NCBI GenBank assembly: GCA_041752235.1
Contig: JBGSHM010000010.1
Coordinates: 62,001 to 126,000 of the forward strand
Direction: 5' to 3'
DNA from: SpSt-398 sp041752235
GTDB lineage: Bacteria; Bacteroidota; Bacteroidia; Chitinophagales; Chitinophagaceae
Length of the DNA: 64,000 nucleotides
The notes beneath the pieces were generated by a model. It was not told the DNA's origin. It saw only the letters and a list, made by a program, of their open reading frames with translations, and did not search any database. Numbering within the stretch: the stretch's first letter is position 1; each line of letters opens with the position of its first letter. The translations under genes were made by a program, and so were the position numbers. Of the stretch, positions 1 through 8,371 are shown in pieces.

Positions 1-1
1 G

Positions 2-67
2 ATACCGGTAGTGGGACCGGTGATCGGGGGTTTGCTGGCGGCGTATTTATATGGCCTCGTGGGGTGA
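2..67 (+). CDS. C-terminal end of a MIP-family channel (aquaporin/glycerol facilitator), partial
   Basis: Only the last 21 residues are in the window; the gene enters from the left edge. The translation IPVVGPVIGGLLAAYLYGLV followed by a stop matches the usual end of GlpF/aquaporin proteins, where a proline-glycine turn precedes the last membrane helix. The role would be passive passage of glycerol or water through the inner membrane. The fragment is short, so the family call is tentative. Confidence 0.5.
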   Translation: MPVVGPVIGGLLAAYLYGLVG

Positions 68-70
68 TAA

Positions 71-112
71 GAAAATAAGGAATAAGAAACAGAAAATAAG
101 AAATGAGGAACT
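71..112. repeat. A-rich word repeat (AAATAAGGAATAAGAAA type)
   Basis: A run of near-tandem words (AAAATAAGGAATAAGAAAC, AAAATAAGAAATGAGG) lies between the channel gene and the converging aminotransferase gene. The same word, as an inverted pair, occurs at 20902-20995. It is probably part of the transcription-end region of the channel gene, but no arm complementary to it is visible here. Confidence 0.35.
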
Positions 113-138
113 TGCATGAAGCATACAAACCATACTTC

Positions 139-1317
139 CTAAAATGCGCAAGATTCAACAATTTGTTTGGCTGCCTGCTTAATTTCGTCTGTTGTAATTG
201 TCAAAGGCGGGGATATGCGTAAACAGTGGGGCGCAAACAAAAACCAGTCCGTTAATACACCTCTTTCAATACATTTATCAATTACGGTCTTATTGGTTTC
301 AAAGGAATCAAATTCAACGGCCATCCACAAGCCAAATGACCGGACAGCTTTTATTTTTGGGTGAACAAGTAGGCTTCGAAACAACGATTCTTTTTCATTT
401 ACCTTTTTTATCCAATCCTCGCTGAGTAATAATTGAAAGGCGGCAAGCCCGGCAGCACAACTAAGCGGGTGACCACCAAAGGTGGTAATATGTCCCAACA
501 CCGGATTCTCCGTGAATTGATCCATTAGGGATTTGTCGGCTATAAAAGCCCCCAGGGGCAATCCACCACCCAATGCCTTTCCCAATAACAGGATATCGGG
601 ACTAATACCAAAATGCTCAAAGCCCCATGTCTTACCGGTTCGGCCAAAACCCGCCTGTATCTCATCCAGCACCAATAAGGCACCGGTCTCTGTACACTTT
701 TTTCGCAGGGCTCGTATCCAATCCTTATCGGGCGCTTTGATTCCTGCTTCCGCCTGCACAGTTTCGGCAAAAACGGCTGCCGTATCTGTGGTGATCTGGT
801 CCAAAGCAGCGGGATCATTGTAAGTAAGATGATCAATCCCCGGGAGCAATGGTCGAAACGCATTTCGCCAGTATTCGTCACCCATTATACTCAAGGCGCC
901 CTGGGTGGAACCATGATAGGAATGCTTGAAGGCAGCGATCCGGGTGCGTCCGGTCACACGCTTGGCGAGTTTCATCGCCCCTTCAGTGGCTTCTGTTCCT
1001 GAATTGGTAAAATAGACCGAATTGAGCGAAGCAGGGAGATGGGAAACAAGTTGCTGCGCATACTGTACCTGGGGAGATTCAACGAACTCACCATACACCA
1101 TGATATGAAGATAGGCATCCAACTGAGTCTTTATGGATGCAACCACCTTTGGATGCCGGTGTCCGGTATTCGCCACACTGATCCCACCAATCAGGTCTAT
1201 ATATTCCTTTCCATTTTTATCGAACAACTTACACCCTTCGGCCCGCACGATCTCCATGGCCAATGGTGCCGGAGAGGTTTGAGCAATGTGGCGGAGAAAG
1301 ATTTCGCGCTGGGACAT
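139..1317 (-). CDS. Class III (acetylornithine/4-aminobutyrate-type) PLP aminotransferase
   Basis: A 392-residue fold-type I, class III aminotransferase. Visible motifs are the phosphate-binding NSGTEA at residues 105-110, VLDEIQ with the pyridine-nitrogen aspartate D218, and the Schiff-base lysine K247 in LLLGKALGGG. The length is normal for the ArgD/GabT/ornithine aminotransferase group. It would be cytosolic and move an amino group between an omega-amino acid and 2-oxoglutarate. No arginine or GABA genes are adjacent, so the substrate cannot be told. The start lies just inside an inverted repeat and has a TAACTTTG promoter-like box upstream on its strand. Confidence 0.85.
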   Translation of the reverse strand: MSQREIFLRHIAQTSPAPLAMEIVRAEGCKLFDKNGKEYIDLIGGISVANTGHRHPKVVASIKTQLDAYLHIMVYGEFVESPQVQYAQQLVSHLPASLNSVYFTNSGTEATEGAMKLAKRVTGRTRIAAFKHSYHGSTQGALSIMGDEYWRNAFRPLLPGIDHLTYNDPAALDQITTDTAAVFAETVQAEAGIKAPDKDWIRALRKKCTETGALLVLDEIQAGFGRTGKTWGFEHFGISPDILLLGKALGGGLPLGAFIADKSLMDQFTENPVLGHITTFGGHPLSCAAGLAAFQLLLSEDWIKKVNEKESLFRSLLVHPKIKAVRSFGLWMAVEFDSFETNKTVIDKCIERGVLTDWFLFAPHCLRISPPLTITTDEIKQAAKQIVESCAF

Positions 1318-1320
1318 GGG

Positions 1321-1461
1321 AGTTGGTTGTTGGATGTTGGATGACGGATGTTGGTATTATTCTTTAAAGTTTCATATATAAAATTCATTCAAAGTTAAGC
1401 CTAAAATAATTTACTTTGTAACAACCAACATCCAACAACAAACATCCAACAACAAACAATC
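1321..1461. repeat. Inverted GTTGGATGTTGG/CCAACATCCAAC word repeat containing a divergent promoter region
   Basis: The left side carries GTTGGTTGTTGGATGTTGGATGACGG words and the right side the complementary ACAACCAACATCCAACAACAAACATCC words, so the arms can pair across about 50 bases of AT-rich DNA. It sits between two divergent genes. On the minus strand the AT-rich core holds TAACTTTG, a match to the Bacteroidota -7 box TAnnTTTG, suited to the aminotransferase gene. On the plus strand TTTACTTTG is a weaker match for the carbonic anhydrase gene. Confidence 0.5.
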
Positions 1462-1974
1462 ATGGCCCTCATTCTCCCCGTTCAAGGTAAATCACCCAAA
1501 TTCGGTCATAACTGTCATATTGCTCCAAATGCCACCATTGTTGGCGATGTGGTCACTGGTGACCAGTGTAGTTTTTGGTTCAATGCTGTTGTGCGAGGCG
1601 ATGTCAATTTTATTAAAATGGGGAATAAGGTGAATGTCCAGGATGGAGCCTGTATTCATTGTACCTACGAGAAATGCGGTACCACGATTGGTAATAATGT
1701 TAGCATCGGTCACCATGCCATTGTGCATGGGTGTACGCTGCATGATCATGTACTGATCGGGATGGGGGCTATTGTGATGGACAATGCCGTAGTACATAGC
1801 AATACGATCATCGCCGCCGGTGCCGTAGTATTAGAGAATACCATCTGCGAAAGCGGAAGCATATATGCCGGTGTGCCGGCCAAAAAGGTCAAGGATATAT
1901 CTCAGGAACTGATCCATGGAGAGATCGAGCGGATCGCGAATAACTATGTGAAATATGCATCCTGGTTTAAATAA
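1462..1974 (+). CDS. Gamma-class carbonic anhydrase-like hexapeptide-repeat protein
   Basis: A 170-residue left-handed beta-helix protein of the YrdA/PaaY/gamma carbonic anhydrase group. Hexapeptide-type repeats run through most of it (for example NATIVGDVVTGDQCSFWFNAVVRGDV). Candidate metal-binding histidines lie in DGACIHCTY and NVSIGHHAIVHGC, as in that family. It probably forms a trimer with zinc or a similar metal at the subunit borders. Carbonate dehydratase activity is not assured, because many relatives are of unknown function. The ATG follows a word-repeat leader. It is a single gene. Confidence 0.85.
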   Translation: MALILPVQGKSPKFGHNCHIAPNATIVGDVVTGDQCSFWFNAVVRGDVNFIKMGNKVNVQDGACIHCTYEKCGTTIGNNVSIGHHAIVHGCTLHDHVLIGMGAIVMDNAVVHSNTIIAAGAVVLENTICESGSIYAGVPAKKVKDISQELIHGEIERIANNYVKYASWFK

Positions 1975-1975
1975 A

Positions 1976-2100
1976 TGATGACACGAATTTTAACGAATGG
2001 GCACGAATGACACGAATTGAATGGAATATTTGGCCTAAATAATTGATTCTCTATGTAATTCGTGCAATTGGTGGTAATTCGGTATAATTCGTGTCATCTG
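1976..2100. repeat. Inverted ACACGAATT/AATTCGTGT word repeat
   Basis: Left-arm words (GACACGAATTTTAACGAATG, CACGAATGACACGAATTG) are answered on the right by ATTCGTGCAATTGG, AATTCGG and ATAATTCGTGTCATC. Transcribed, these would fold into a long imperfect hairpin just after the carbonic anhydrase stop codon. It may act as a transcript end or stabilising structure. No long U tract follows, so it is not a standard intrinsic terminator. Confidence 0.5.
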
Positions 2101-2170
2101 TCTCACCGTAATTCTACCTTTTTCAAACAAGATTTCCTTTGTAAATTCGTTATACCTAAAAGGAAAACCC

Positions 2171-2365
2171 ATGAAGACCATTCGTATTTTTACCTTCAGC
2201 GCTGTCCTCTTATTGAGCCTTTCATCTTGTAAGGTTTGGAACAGCGTTTTCCCCCCCAAATATGGTTGTCCTACGAATGGTAAGAATGTAGGCGCGGAGA
2301 AATTGGCATCGGGTGATCCTGCCGCCGAAAAAGCGGCCCGAAAAGCGAAGAAGTTCCGATCATAA
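2171..2365 (+). CDS. Small lipoprotein, function unknown
   Basis: A 64-residue protein with a lipoprotein signal peptide: charged start, hydrophobic run, then a lipobox with the cysteine in LSLSSCKVW at about residue 19. The mature part is only about 45 residues and ends in an alanine/lysine-rich tail (AAEKAARKAKKFR). I do not recognise a domain. It is short but has a clean ATG and signal. Nothing nearby indicates its job. Confidence 0.6.
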   Translation: MKTIRIFTFSAVLLLSLSSCKVWNSVFPPKYGCPTNGKNVGAEKLASGDPAAEKAARKAKKFRS

Positions 2366-2425
2366 AAGGCCTTTGCCTTTAAACTTTGGTCCTCTATCCT
2401 GTTCAAAGCCATAAAACGTACAACT

Positions 2426-2740
2426 ATGAACTCAAATCTACGCGTTGCCCTTGGCTGCACTGAAGCCATTATTGATGATGATGGAGGATTGAAGAGGTTT
2501 TACCAGATCACTGACATCCTCAGTCGCAATTTCCACATTCGTTTTACCCGCAAGGAAGATGATTTTGATACCATTGACTGGGAATTCAGTTTTAATGGTC
2601 ATCGCCTCACCCTGCACTATAATATTTACACAGGTATCTCCCTTTACCCGTCCCGTACCAAGGATGCCGATAAAGCCGAAAACAATGCTGTGGTCGAGTT
2701 GGCAAACGGATTGACACAACGGTTGGAAGTGGCCTGCTAA
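2426..2740 (+). CDS. Conserved-looking hypothetical protein
   Basis: A 104-residue soluble protein without signal peptide or membrane segment. It has a regular alternating pattern (IRFTRKEDDFDTIDWEFSFNGHRLTLHYN) suggesting a small alpha/beta fold with a beta-hairpin. It follows the small lipoprotein gene by 60 bases on the same strand, so the two may be cotranscribed. I do not recognise the family. An inverted repeat of GGACTCCGG words follows the stop. Confidence 0.6.
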   Translation: MNSNLRVALGCTEAIIDDDGGLKRFYQITDILSRNFHIRFTRKEDDFDTIDWEFSFNGHRLTLHYNIYTGISLYPSRTKDADKAENNAVVELANGLTQRLEVAC

Positions 2741-2742
2741 TA

Positions 2743-2812
2743 CAGGTCGGAGGACCGATGATGGAAGACGAATGTAAGCCTCGGACTCCGGACTCCCGAC
2801 TCCGGACCACTC
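2743..2812. repeat. GGTCGGAGGACCG / CGGACTCCGGACTCCCGAC word repeat
   Basis: Tandem words CGGACTCCGGACTCCCGACTCC on the right side partly complement GTCGGAGGACCG on the left. It lies between the convergent hypothetical gene and rsgA. A closely related word set (GGAGTCGGAAGTCGGGAGTC) recurs at 38238-38304. It is probably a transcript-end structure. Confidence 0.4.
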
Positions 2813-2822
2813 ACAGAAAAAC

Positions 2823-3743
2823 TTAGGTCTCCAAAGAATTCAGAATATTGAAATACGAAGCATATCGCTCCTCATAGATATGTCCCTGCTCTACCGCTTC
2901 CTTGATCGCACATCCAGGCTCATTGATGTGCAGGCAGTTGTTGAAACGGCATCGCCCCAATCGTTCACGCATTTCAGGATAATAATGTGACAACTCCTGA
3001 CGAGGCAGGTCCACGATCCCCAATTCCCGCAGTCCTGGTGTATCAATGACCGCCCCTCCAAAAGGCAGATCGAACATTTCAGCAAAGGTCGTCGTATGTA
3101 AACCCTTCCCACTCCATCCACTTACTTCTTTAGTCCTTAAGACCAATTCGGGTAATAATTCATTGATCAGGGAGGATTTTCCCACACCACTATGACCACT
3201 TAATAAACTGACCTTGTCTTTTAACAATGCACGCAATGGCTCGATCCCCATTTTTTCTTTTACACTGATCAATAACAGACGATAGCCAATGGACTCGTAC
3301 ATGTTCTTCCACTCCTCAAATTGTTCCTGCTCCTTCTTTTTATACAGATCAGCCTTGTTGAAAACAATGACCGAGGGCACATGATACATCTCCCCCACTA
3401 CCAGGAAACGATCAATAAATCCCTGCGAAGTGCGTGGCTCCTTCAGGGTGGCAAACAAAATGGACTGATCCAGATTGGCGGCAATGATATGGTGCTGATT
3501 CTTGAACCGGGGCGATTGACGGTTAATGTAATTTCGGCGGGGCACGATCGTATTGATCATTGATGTGTTCTCTGTTTCACTCTCGCGTTCCATTTCCACC
3601 ATGTCCCCTACGGCCAATGGATTGGTGGACGTAATATCATCTATCTTGAAAACACCTTTTATCCGGGCCTGGTGAAAATGGCCGGTGGCATCTTTAACTG
3701 TGTACCAGCTTCCTGTGGAGCGATAGACAACGCCTTTGATCAT
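2823..3743 (-). CDS. rsgA: Ribosome small-subunit-dependent GTPase RsgA
   Basis: A 306-residue circularly permuted GTPase that acts in late maturation of the 30S ribosomal subunit. The order is an N-terminal OB-fold region, NKAD (G4, residues 129-132), then the P-loop GHSGVGKSS (183-191) and DTPG (G3, 234-237): G4 before G1, the mark of this family. The C-terminal zinc site is C265, C270, H272 and C278. The length is normal and the start ATG precedes a family-typical start. It is followed on the same strand, 111 bases upstream, by the BatA gene, with a repeat between them. Confidence 0.95.
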   Translation of the reverse strand: MIKGVVYRSTGSWYTVKDATGHFHQARIKGVFKIDDITSTNPLAVGDMVEMERESETENTSMINTIVPRRNYINRQSPRFKNQHHIIAANLDQSILFATLKEPRTSQGFIDRFLVVGEMYHVPSVIVFNKADLYKKKEQEQFEEWKNMYESIGYRLLLISVKEKMGIEPLRALLKDKVSLLSGHSGVGKSSLINELLPELVLRTKEVSGWSGKGLHTTTFAEMFDLPFGGAVIDTPGLRELGIVDLPRQELSHYYPEMRERLGRCRFNNCLHINEPGCAIKEAVEQGHIYEERYASYFNILNSLET

Positions 3744-3764
3744 AGTTCGAAAGTAAGACTTTAC

Positions 3765-3852
3765 TGCGAAGGCCGAGGCTTCGGCGGCTAAGATGAAATG
3801 TTATCTCTCTCCCTTGCGCCCCATAGCGTCTCTGCGCCCTCGCGGTAAAACA
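3765..3852. repeat. Intergenic repeat of the TTACCGC/GCGGTAAA family (copy 1)
   Basis: Contains CCCTTGCGCCCCATAGCGTC and TCTGCGCCCTCGCGGTAAA, the same words as the copies at 6697, 11150, 23096, 44782, 46945 and 49316. On the left the partner arm is poor (TACTGCGAAGGCCGAGGC), so this copy looks degraded. It lies between the stop of batA and the start of rsgA. Confidence 0.55.
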
Positions 3853-3854
3853 AC

Positions 3855-4862
3855 TCAGGGAAACTTTCTGAAAAAAGTATACCGCAACAATATTTCCAGG
3901 AAAAGAAACCCCAATGCCCATAAAATAAATACCGGAAAATGTTCCCTGATCCGTTTAAAAGAAACCGCCTCGATCTTTACCTTCTCCATCCGATCAATTT
4001 CTTCATAGACCTTACTCAACCCGGCTTTATCACGGGCCCTGAAATAATCTCCACCCGTTTCACGTCCAATTTTTCGCAAGAGGTCTTCATCCAATAAAGG
4101 GCTATTGCCCCGTTTCACAACCCCCTGGCTTGTTTTCTCTTCCACTGCAGCATATCCTTCCAGGGCCATACCAATGGTGTACACCTTGATGTTCTGCGAG
4201 CGGGCAATATCAAGTGCCGTCAGAGGGTCTATGAGCCTGTCCTCTGTAGGCTGTTCTTTTCCATCCGTGAGCAGAATAACAACTTTACTCTTTGCCTTGC
4301 TCTCCAGCAACCGGGCAGATGCTGTCGCCAGTCCTTCGCCGATCAGGGTTCCATCCTGAAGCATTCCACTTCGCAGAGAAGCCACCTGGGTGAGCAGCGT
4401 ATTTTTATCGGTTGTCAGGGGAGACAGGGTAAAACTCTCTCCTGAAAAAATCACCAGCCCGATCTGGTCAATAGGTCTTTGCCGGATGAAATCTGCCGCC
4501 ACTTCTTTGGCTACTTCAAGTCGGTTGGGTTGAAAATCGCGCGAGAGCATACTCCCGCTTACGTCTATACACAGCACAATATCTATACCCTGTCCACCGG
4601 TAAGTTGTTCATCATTTCTTTCCCTTGGTCTGGCCAGGGCAAGAATGAGTGCCGCCAGGGCCAATAACCGTAACAGAAAAAGTACATGCCGCCAGGAAGT
4701 CTTTCCCTTTCCTTTACCAAATGAATCCACAGAGGTTACAGGAAGAGCGGATGCATGAAGCCCCCTTTTTTTTAGGTACCAGTAAATGAGCAAAGGGAAT
4801 AGCAGGAACAGCCCAAAGACCCACGGGTATTCCCAATTGATATTATTTAGCCAGGTTGGCAT
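3855..4862 (-). CDS. batA: VWA-domain membrane protein, BatA-like
   Basis: A 335-residue aerotolerance-type protein. It has two N-terminal membrane helices (about residues 13-30 and 58-77), a von Willebrand A domain opening with IDVSGSM (MIDAS D100, S102, S104), LLTDGKE further on, and a last helix near the C terminus. The VWA domain would face the periplasm and bind a metal-dependent ligand. It is the last gene of moxR-DUF58-BatD-like-batA and overlaps the preceding gene by 20 bases, which suggests coupled translation. In Bacteroides the Bat genes are linked to oxygen tolerance; the molecular role is unsettled. Confidence 0.9.
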   Translation of the reverse strand: MPTWLNNINWEYPWVFGLFLLFPLLIYWYLKKRGLHASALPVTSVDSFGKGKGKTSWRHVLFLLRLLALAALILALARPRERNDEQLTGGQGIDIVLCIDVSGSMLSRDFQPNRLEVAKEVAADFIRQRPIDQIGLVIFSGESFTLSPLTTDKNTLLTQVASLRSGMLQDGTLIGEGLATASARLLESKAKSKVVILLTDGKEQPTEDRLIDPLTALDIARSQNIKVYTIGMALEGYAAVEEKTSQGVVKRGNSPLLDEDLLRKIGRETGGDYFRARDKAGLSKVYEEIDRMEKVKIEAVSFKRIREHFPVFILWALGFLFLEILLRYTFFRKFP

Positions 4863-5811
4863 GAGCTTCCATTTTTAAGGTGATCTCCTCCACAGTACGC
4901 ATCACCTCGCGGGTGACACGCGCCATCTGTTCGCGGTCCTCCTGGGCTACCTGAACTTTGGCAAATTTTACCAACTCCCCCTTCTCCCATTGTTCCTTCC
5001 ACGCGTTGAGCTGGACGGCCGGAACCGATAGGGTCTTTAACCATTCTTCCAACTGAACACTGGTCTTTTCCCCGGCATCCATGCCAATGCGCCGGTGAAG
5101 ATAATTCCGGAACAGCGCTGTTACCTGGATATAGTAGGCCTTGTCGTCCAGCTTTGCTTGTTCAATCTGTTCCATTTCCCGAAGGGTTTCAGCTAGTATA
5201 TCCACCCTGGGCACCGTCCGTGTTGCTGGTTTTTTTCTTTTAAAGAAATAAAGAACCAGGAAAACAAAAAGCGCCACAAAGGCCAGAACACCGGTTATGA
5301 TGATCTTCCAGTCCCATACCTTCTTTTCCACCACCTCTTCGGTCATTACATCCCGAACATCGTGATAGGGCTGACTGGTATCCATGGGAGAAAACACCAC
5401 CTCCACCAGTATGGAATCTGTATAGGGCCCTTCTCCTTCTACCAAGGGAAGAGCAGGTATTACCCATTGTCCTGAATCAAAACTGGTAAGGGTAATGCGT
5501 TGGCGAAGAATGGTGCCATCGGTGGTATTCAGGGTATCCGGTGCGGGTTTGTCAATAAATTCGAAATGGGGAATGGTGTCAATGGAAAAAAAGCGGATCG
5601 CGGAGGTCTCCGGAATTGCTACTTCCAATTCAAGTTGCAGCCGCTCGCCGATCAGAATGGTTGATTTATCCACCCGTGCTTTGACCGATACGGCCTGACC
5701 CTGGGAATGAACCGTCAGCCATAGCAGGACCAGGAGCAAGATGCTTGCCCTACGGAGAAATAAAGGTTCGATCATTCGATTCGGTTGGTCATTCATTCGG
5801 TGGTCATTCAT
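4843..5811 (-). CDS. BatD-like membrane protein of the MoxR/Bat operon
   Basis: A 322-residue protein with a signal peptide after a short hydrophilic start (hydrophobic LLLVLLWLTV, ending near AQGQA), an extracytoplasmic beta-rich part resembling the repeat in BatD, a single membrane helix (WKIIITGVLAFVALFVFLVLYFF, about residues 170-192) and a cytosolic helical tail. The ATG at 5811 overlaps the DUF58 stop as ATGA, which supports this start although MIEPLF thirteen codons in is possible. It is much shorter than full-length BatD, so BatD-like is safer than a symbol. Confidence 0.75.
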   Translation of the reverse strand: MNDHRMNDQPNRMIEPLFLRRASILLLVLLWLTVHSQGQAVSVKARVDKSTILIGERLQLELEVAIPETSAIRFFSIDTIPHFEFIDKPAPDTLNTTDGTILRQRITLTSFDSGQWVIPALPLVEGEGPYTDSILVEVVFSPMDTSQPYHDVRDVMTEEVVEKKVWDWKIIITGVLAFVALFVFLVLYFFKRKKPATRTVPRVDILAETLREMEQIEQAKLDDKAYYIQVTALFRNYLHRRIGMDAGEKTSVQLEEWLKTLSVPAVQLNAWKEQWEKGELVKFAKVQVAQEDREQMARVTREVMRTVEEITLKMEAHANLAK

Positions 5812-6680
5812 CGGTTGCGGCTCAAAAAGAACCGCTGTAATACGCGTACATAATCCTGATCGGTCCGTACATGAAGCAGGTCACATCCGGCTTTGGAAAA
5901 AACCTGTTTACTATATTCGGTTACAAGGAAGAATTCTTTTTCATAGTCCTGCCGTACACGATTGCTGCCACTATCAACCCATTGCTGTTTCCCGGTCTCC
6001 AGGTCTTTAACCTCCAGCAACCCCGCCTTGGGCAATTGCATATCCATTTTATCATACACTTTGATCCCAATGACATCATGCCGGCTTCCGGCCACCCGCA
6101 ATCCATCCTCATACCCGGCATCAATAAAATCACTCAACACAAAGGCAATGCTTTTTTGCCTCGTCGCGTTATTAAACCGGCGCAAAGCCGTTGAAAGTCC
6201 GGTGGCCTTTTTCTCTGAGGTCATGGTCAGCAACTCCCGTACGATAAACAAAGCATGTTCCCTTCCTTTTTTGGGGGGAATGGACCGCTCCACCTTATCA
6301 CTGTAAAAGATCACTCCGACTTTATCATTGTTATTGATCGCGGAAAAAGTGAGGACAGCGGCCAATTCAGTAATAATGTCCTTTTTTCGGGCATGGATCG
6401 TTCCAAACAACGTACTCGCACTGATATCGATCAATAACATGACCGTCAATTCCCGTTCTTCTTCAAATAATTTGCTATAAGGATGCCCAAACCGGGCAGA
6501 TACATTCCAATCAATAAACCGGATATCATCCCCGGCGGCATACTCGCGTACTTCTTTAAAAGACATACCCTTTCCTTTGAAGGCACTGTGGTACTCTCCA
6601 GTGAAAAGGCTGCTCGCGAGTTTCTTGCTTTTAATCTCGAGTTGCCTTACTTTTTTAAAAATTTCTGTTGTGGTCAGCAT
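5808..6680 (-). CDS. DUF58 domain protein of the MoxR/Bat operon
   Basis: A 290-residue soluble protein. The DUF58 signature region reads KEVREYAAGDDIRFIDWNVSARFG (about residues 43-66), followed by a VWA-like core opening with LLIDISASTLFG. It lies between moxR and the BatD-like gene and overlaps the latter by four bases. Proteins of this family work with MoxR ATPases in maturing or regulating partner complexes; the target here is not known. The start ATG is well placed, 97 bases after moxR with a repeat in the gap. Confidence 0.9.
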   Translation of the reverse strand: MLTTTEIFKKVRQLEIKSKKLASSLFTGEYHSAFKGKGMSFKEVREYAAGDDIRFIDWNVSARFGHPYSKLFEEERELTVMLLIDISASTLFGTIHARKKDIITELAAVLTFSAINNNDKVGVIFYSDKVERSIPPKKGREHALFIVRELLTMTSEKKATGLSTALRRFNNATRQKSIAFVLSDFIDAGYEDGLRVAGSRHDVIGIKVYDKMDMQLPKAGLLEVKDLETGKQQWVDSGSNRVRQDYEKEFFLVTEYSKQVFSKAGCDLLHVRTDQDYVRVLQRFFLSRNR

Positions 6681-6696
6681 TTATACTTCAAGCATT

Positions 6697-6777
6697 GCCT
6701 CCGCGTCCCTTAGCGCCTTAGCGTCCTGGCGGTTACGTTTTACCGCAAAGACACAAAGGCGCTAAGGAAACGCCAGG
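6697..6777. repeat. Intergenic repeat of the TTACCGC/GCGGTAAA family (copy 2), inside the moxR operon
   Basis: A good inverted repeat: CTTAGCGCCTTAGCGTC-CTGGCGGTTAC pairs with the downstream ACCGCAAAGACACAAAGGCGCTAAGG across a short TTTT-containing loop. Unlike the others it lies within a likely operon, between moxR (stop at 6778) and the DUF58 gene. It could lower or stabilise the downstream part of the transcript. Confidence 0.6.
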
Positions 6778-7779
6778 TTAGGGGACTTTAACTTTTCCAA
6801 CAATCTCCTTCACCACTTTCTCCACATCCACACCCTCCGCTTCTGCTTCATACGTCAATCCAATCCTGTGACGCAGTACATCCAAACAGATCGACTGAAC
6901 ATCTTCCGGTGTCACAAATCCACGTTTATGCAGAAAAGCCTGTGCCTTGGATGCCAATGCCAGGTTGATGCTACCCCTGGGAGAAGCACCATAGGCGATG
7001 AGTGGTTTCAAATGCGCCAGATTGTATTGGTCCGGGAAACGCGAGGCAAATACGATCTCCAGAATATAACGTTCTACTTTTTCATCCAGGTAGATCTGTC
7101 TCACGAGATCACGCGCCTGTGCCACTTCCTGAATGGATACCACCTGTCGGATCGATGGCACATTTAATCCCTGAACATTCTGCCGCATGATTAATTGCTC
7201 TTCCTGCATGGAGGGATAACCCACGATCACTTTCATGATAAAACGATCCACCTGCGCTTCGGGCAGTGGATAGGTACCCTCTTGTTCCAGGGGGTTTTGC
7301 GTAGCCAGCACCAGAAAAGGTTCATCGAGTTTGTAGGTGGTATCTCCAATGGTTACCTGTCTTTCCTGCATGGCTTCCAATAAGGCACTTTGCACTTTCG
7401 CCGGCGCCCGGTTGATCTCATCCGCCAAAATGAAGTTGGCAAAAATGGGGCCCTTCCGCACCACAAATTCATTTCGCTGTTGGTTATAGATCAGGGTACC
7501 AAGTACATCCGCCGGTAAAAGGTCGGGTGTAAATTGGATCCGACTGAATTTTGCATGAATGGCCTGGGAAAGTGATTTGATCGTCAGTGTTTTTGCCAGA
7601 CCCGGAACCCCTTCCAATAAGACGTGCCCATTGCTCAGCAAACCGATCAGGAGTCGGTCAAGCATATACTGCTGCCCGACGATGATCTGTCCAACCTCTT
7701 CTCTTAGCCGGTCGGTGAATTGGGCGGCCTGGGCAATGCGCTGACTAAGCTGTTTGATCTCTTCGGCGGATTTATACAT
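6778..7779 (-). CDS. MoxR-family AAA+ ATPase
   Basis: A 333-residue AAA+ protein with Walker A GVPGLAKT (K63), Walker B FILADEINRAPAK (D120, E121), sensor and arginine-finger regions (LATQNPLEQEGTYPLPEAQVDRF) and a C-terminal lid domain. Family members are chaperone-like ATPases for complex assembly, usually paired with VWA proteins, as here with DUF58 and BatA. It is the first gene of the operon. About 140 bases of upstream DNA separate it from a divergent lipoprotein gene. Confidence 0.93.
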   Translation of the reverse strand: MYKSAEEIKQLSQRIAQAAQFTDRLREEVGQIIVGQQYMLDRLLIGLLSNGHVLLEGVPGLAKTLTIKSLSQAIHAKFSRIQFTPDLLPADVLGTLIYNQQRNEFVVRKGPIFANFILADEINRAPAKVQSALLEAMQERQVTIGDTTYKLDEPFLVLATQNPLEQEGTYPLPEAQVDRFIMKVIVGYPSMQEEQLIMRQNVQGLNVPSIRQVVSIQEVAQARDLVRQIYLDEKVERYILEIVFASRFPDQYNLAHLKPLIAYGASPRGSINLALASKAQAFLHKRGFVTPEDVQSICLDVLRHRIGLTYEAEAEGVDVEKVVKEIVGKVKVP

Positions 7780-7921
7780 GAAAATGAATTGTTTACGGGT
7801 TATTCCCCCTTACCAGCAAAATCTTTGCCGAAGGGGAAAAATGGGCCTGGATTGGAACAATAATCAAGGGGTGCTGGGATTCACGCCAAGTATTTACTAA
7901 ATTACCCGGAAATCGAATATC

Positions 7922-8368
7922 ATGCGAAAATCAACAATCAAATACCTTTTGTTGGCCATCCTGGCCTTGCCCATACTCTCCTGTCAAAAAGAAGATGACC
8001 CTGCCAAAACAAGAACTGAATTATTAGCTTCTGGTGCCTGGAAACTTCAAAGCGCCACGGCGAATGGTTCTGACGTCACCTCACAGGTTCCAACCTGTAA
8101 CAAGGACAATGAAACCACTTTCCAAACAAATGGTACAGGAAGCCTGCTCGAAAAGGCAAATGTTTGTTCGCCCTCTAATGAATCAAATTTTACCTGGAGT
8201 TTTCAAAATAACGAAACGGAATTGGCCTTATCCGCCCAATTGATTCCTTCAGGATCGGGAAACTTCACGATTGTTACCCTCACCGAAACCACACTGGTTC
8301 TGTCACAGGCAAGTACACTTATTCCCGGTCCTGCGATTACCATAGTCGGCACTTTCGTGCATCCCTAA
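7922..8368 (+). CDS. Lipocalin-like lipoprotein
   Basis: A 148-residue lipoprotein. The signal ends at LPILSCQKED (lipobox cysteine about residue 21). The mature part follows the small lipocalin-like pattern common in Bacteroidota: an opening GAWKLQSATANG, two cysteines (TCNKDNETTF, NVCSPSNESNFTWSF), then WSF...ELAL and a last TLTETTLVLS strand. Such proteins form an eight-stranded barrel in the periplasm or at the outer membrane; the ligand is unknown. It is divergent from moxR and converges on nadE, its stop only 3 bases from the nadE stop. Confidence 0.75.
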   Translation: MRKSTIKYLLLAILALPILSCQKEDDPAKTRTELLASGAWKLQSATANGSDVTSQVPTCNKDNETTFQTNGTGSLLEKANVCSPSNESNFTWSFQNNETELALSAQLIPSGSGNFTIVTLTETTLVLSQASTLIPGPAITIVGTFVHP

Positions 8369-8371
8369 AAA

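Noticed and set aside
2035..2469. A 144-residue open frame on the minus strand
   Set aside because: It spans the word repeat and overlaps two better-supported genes on the other strand; no signal or domain.
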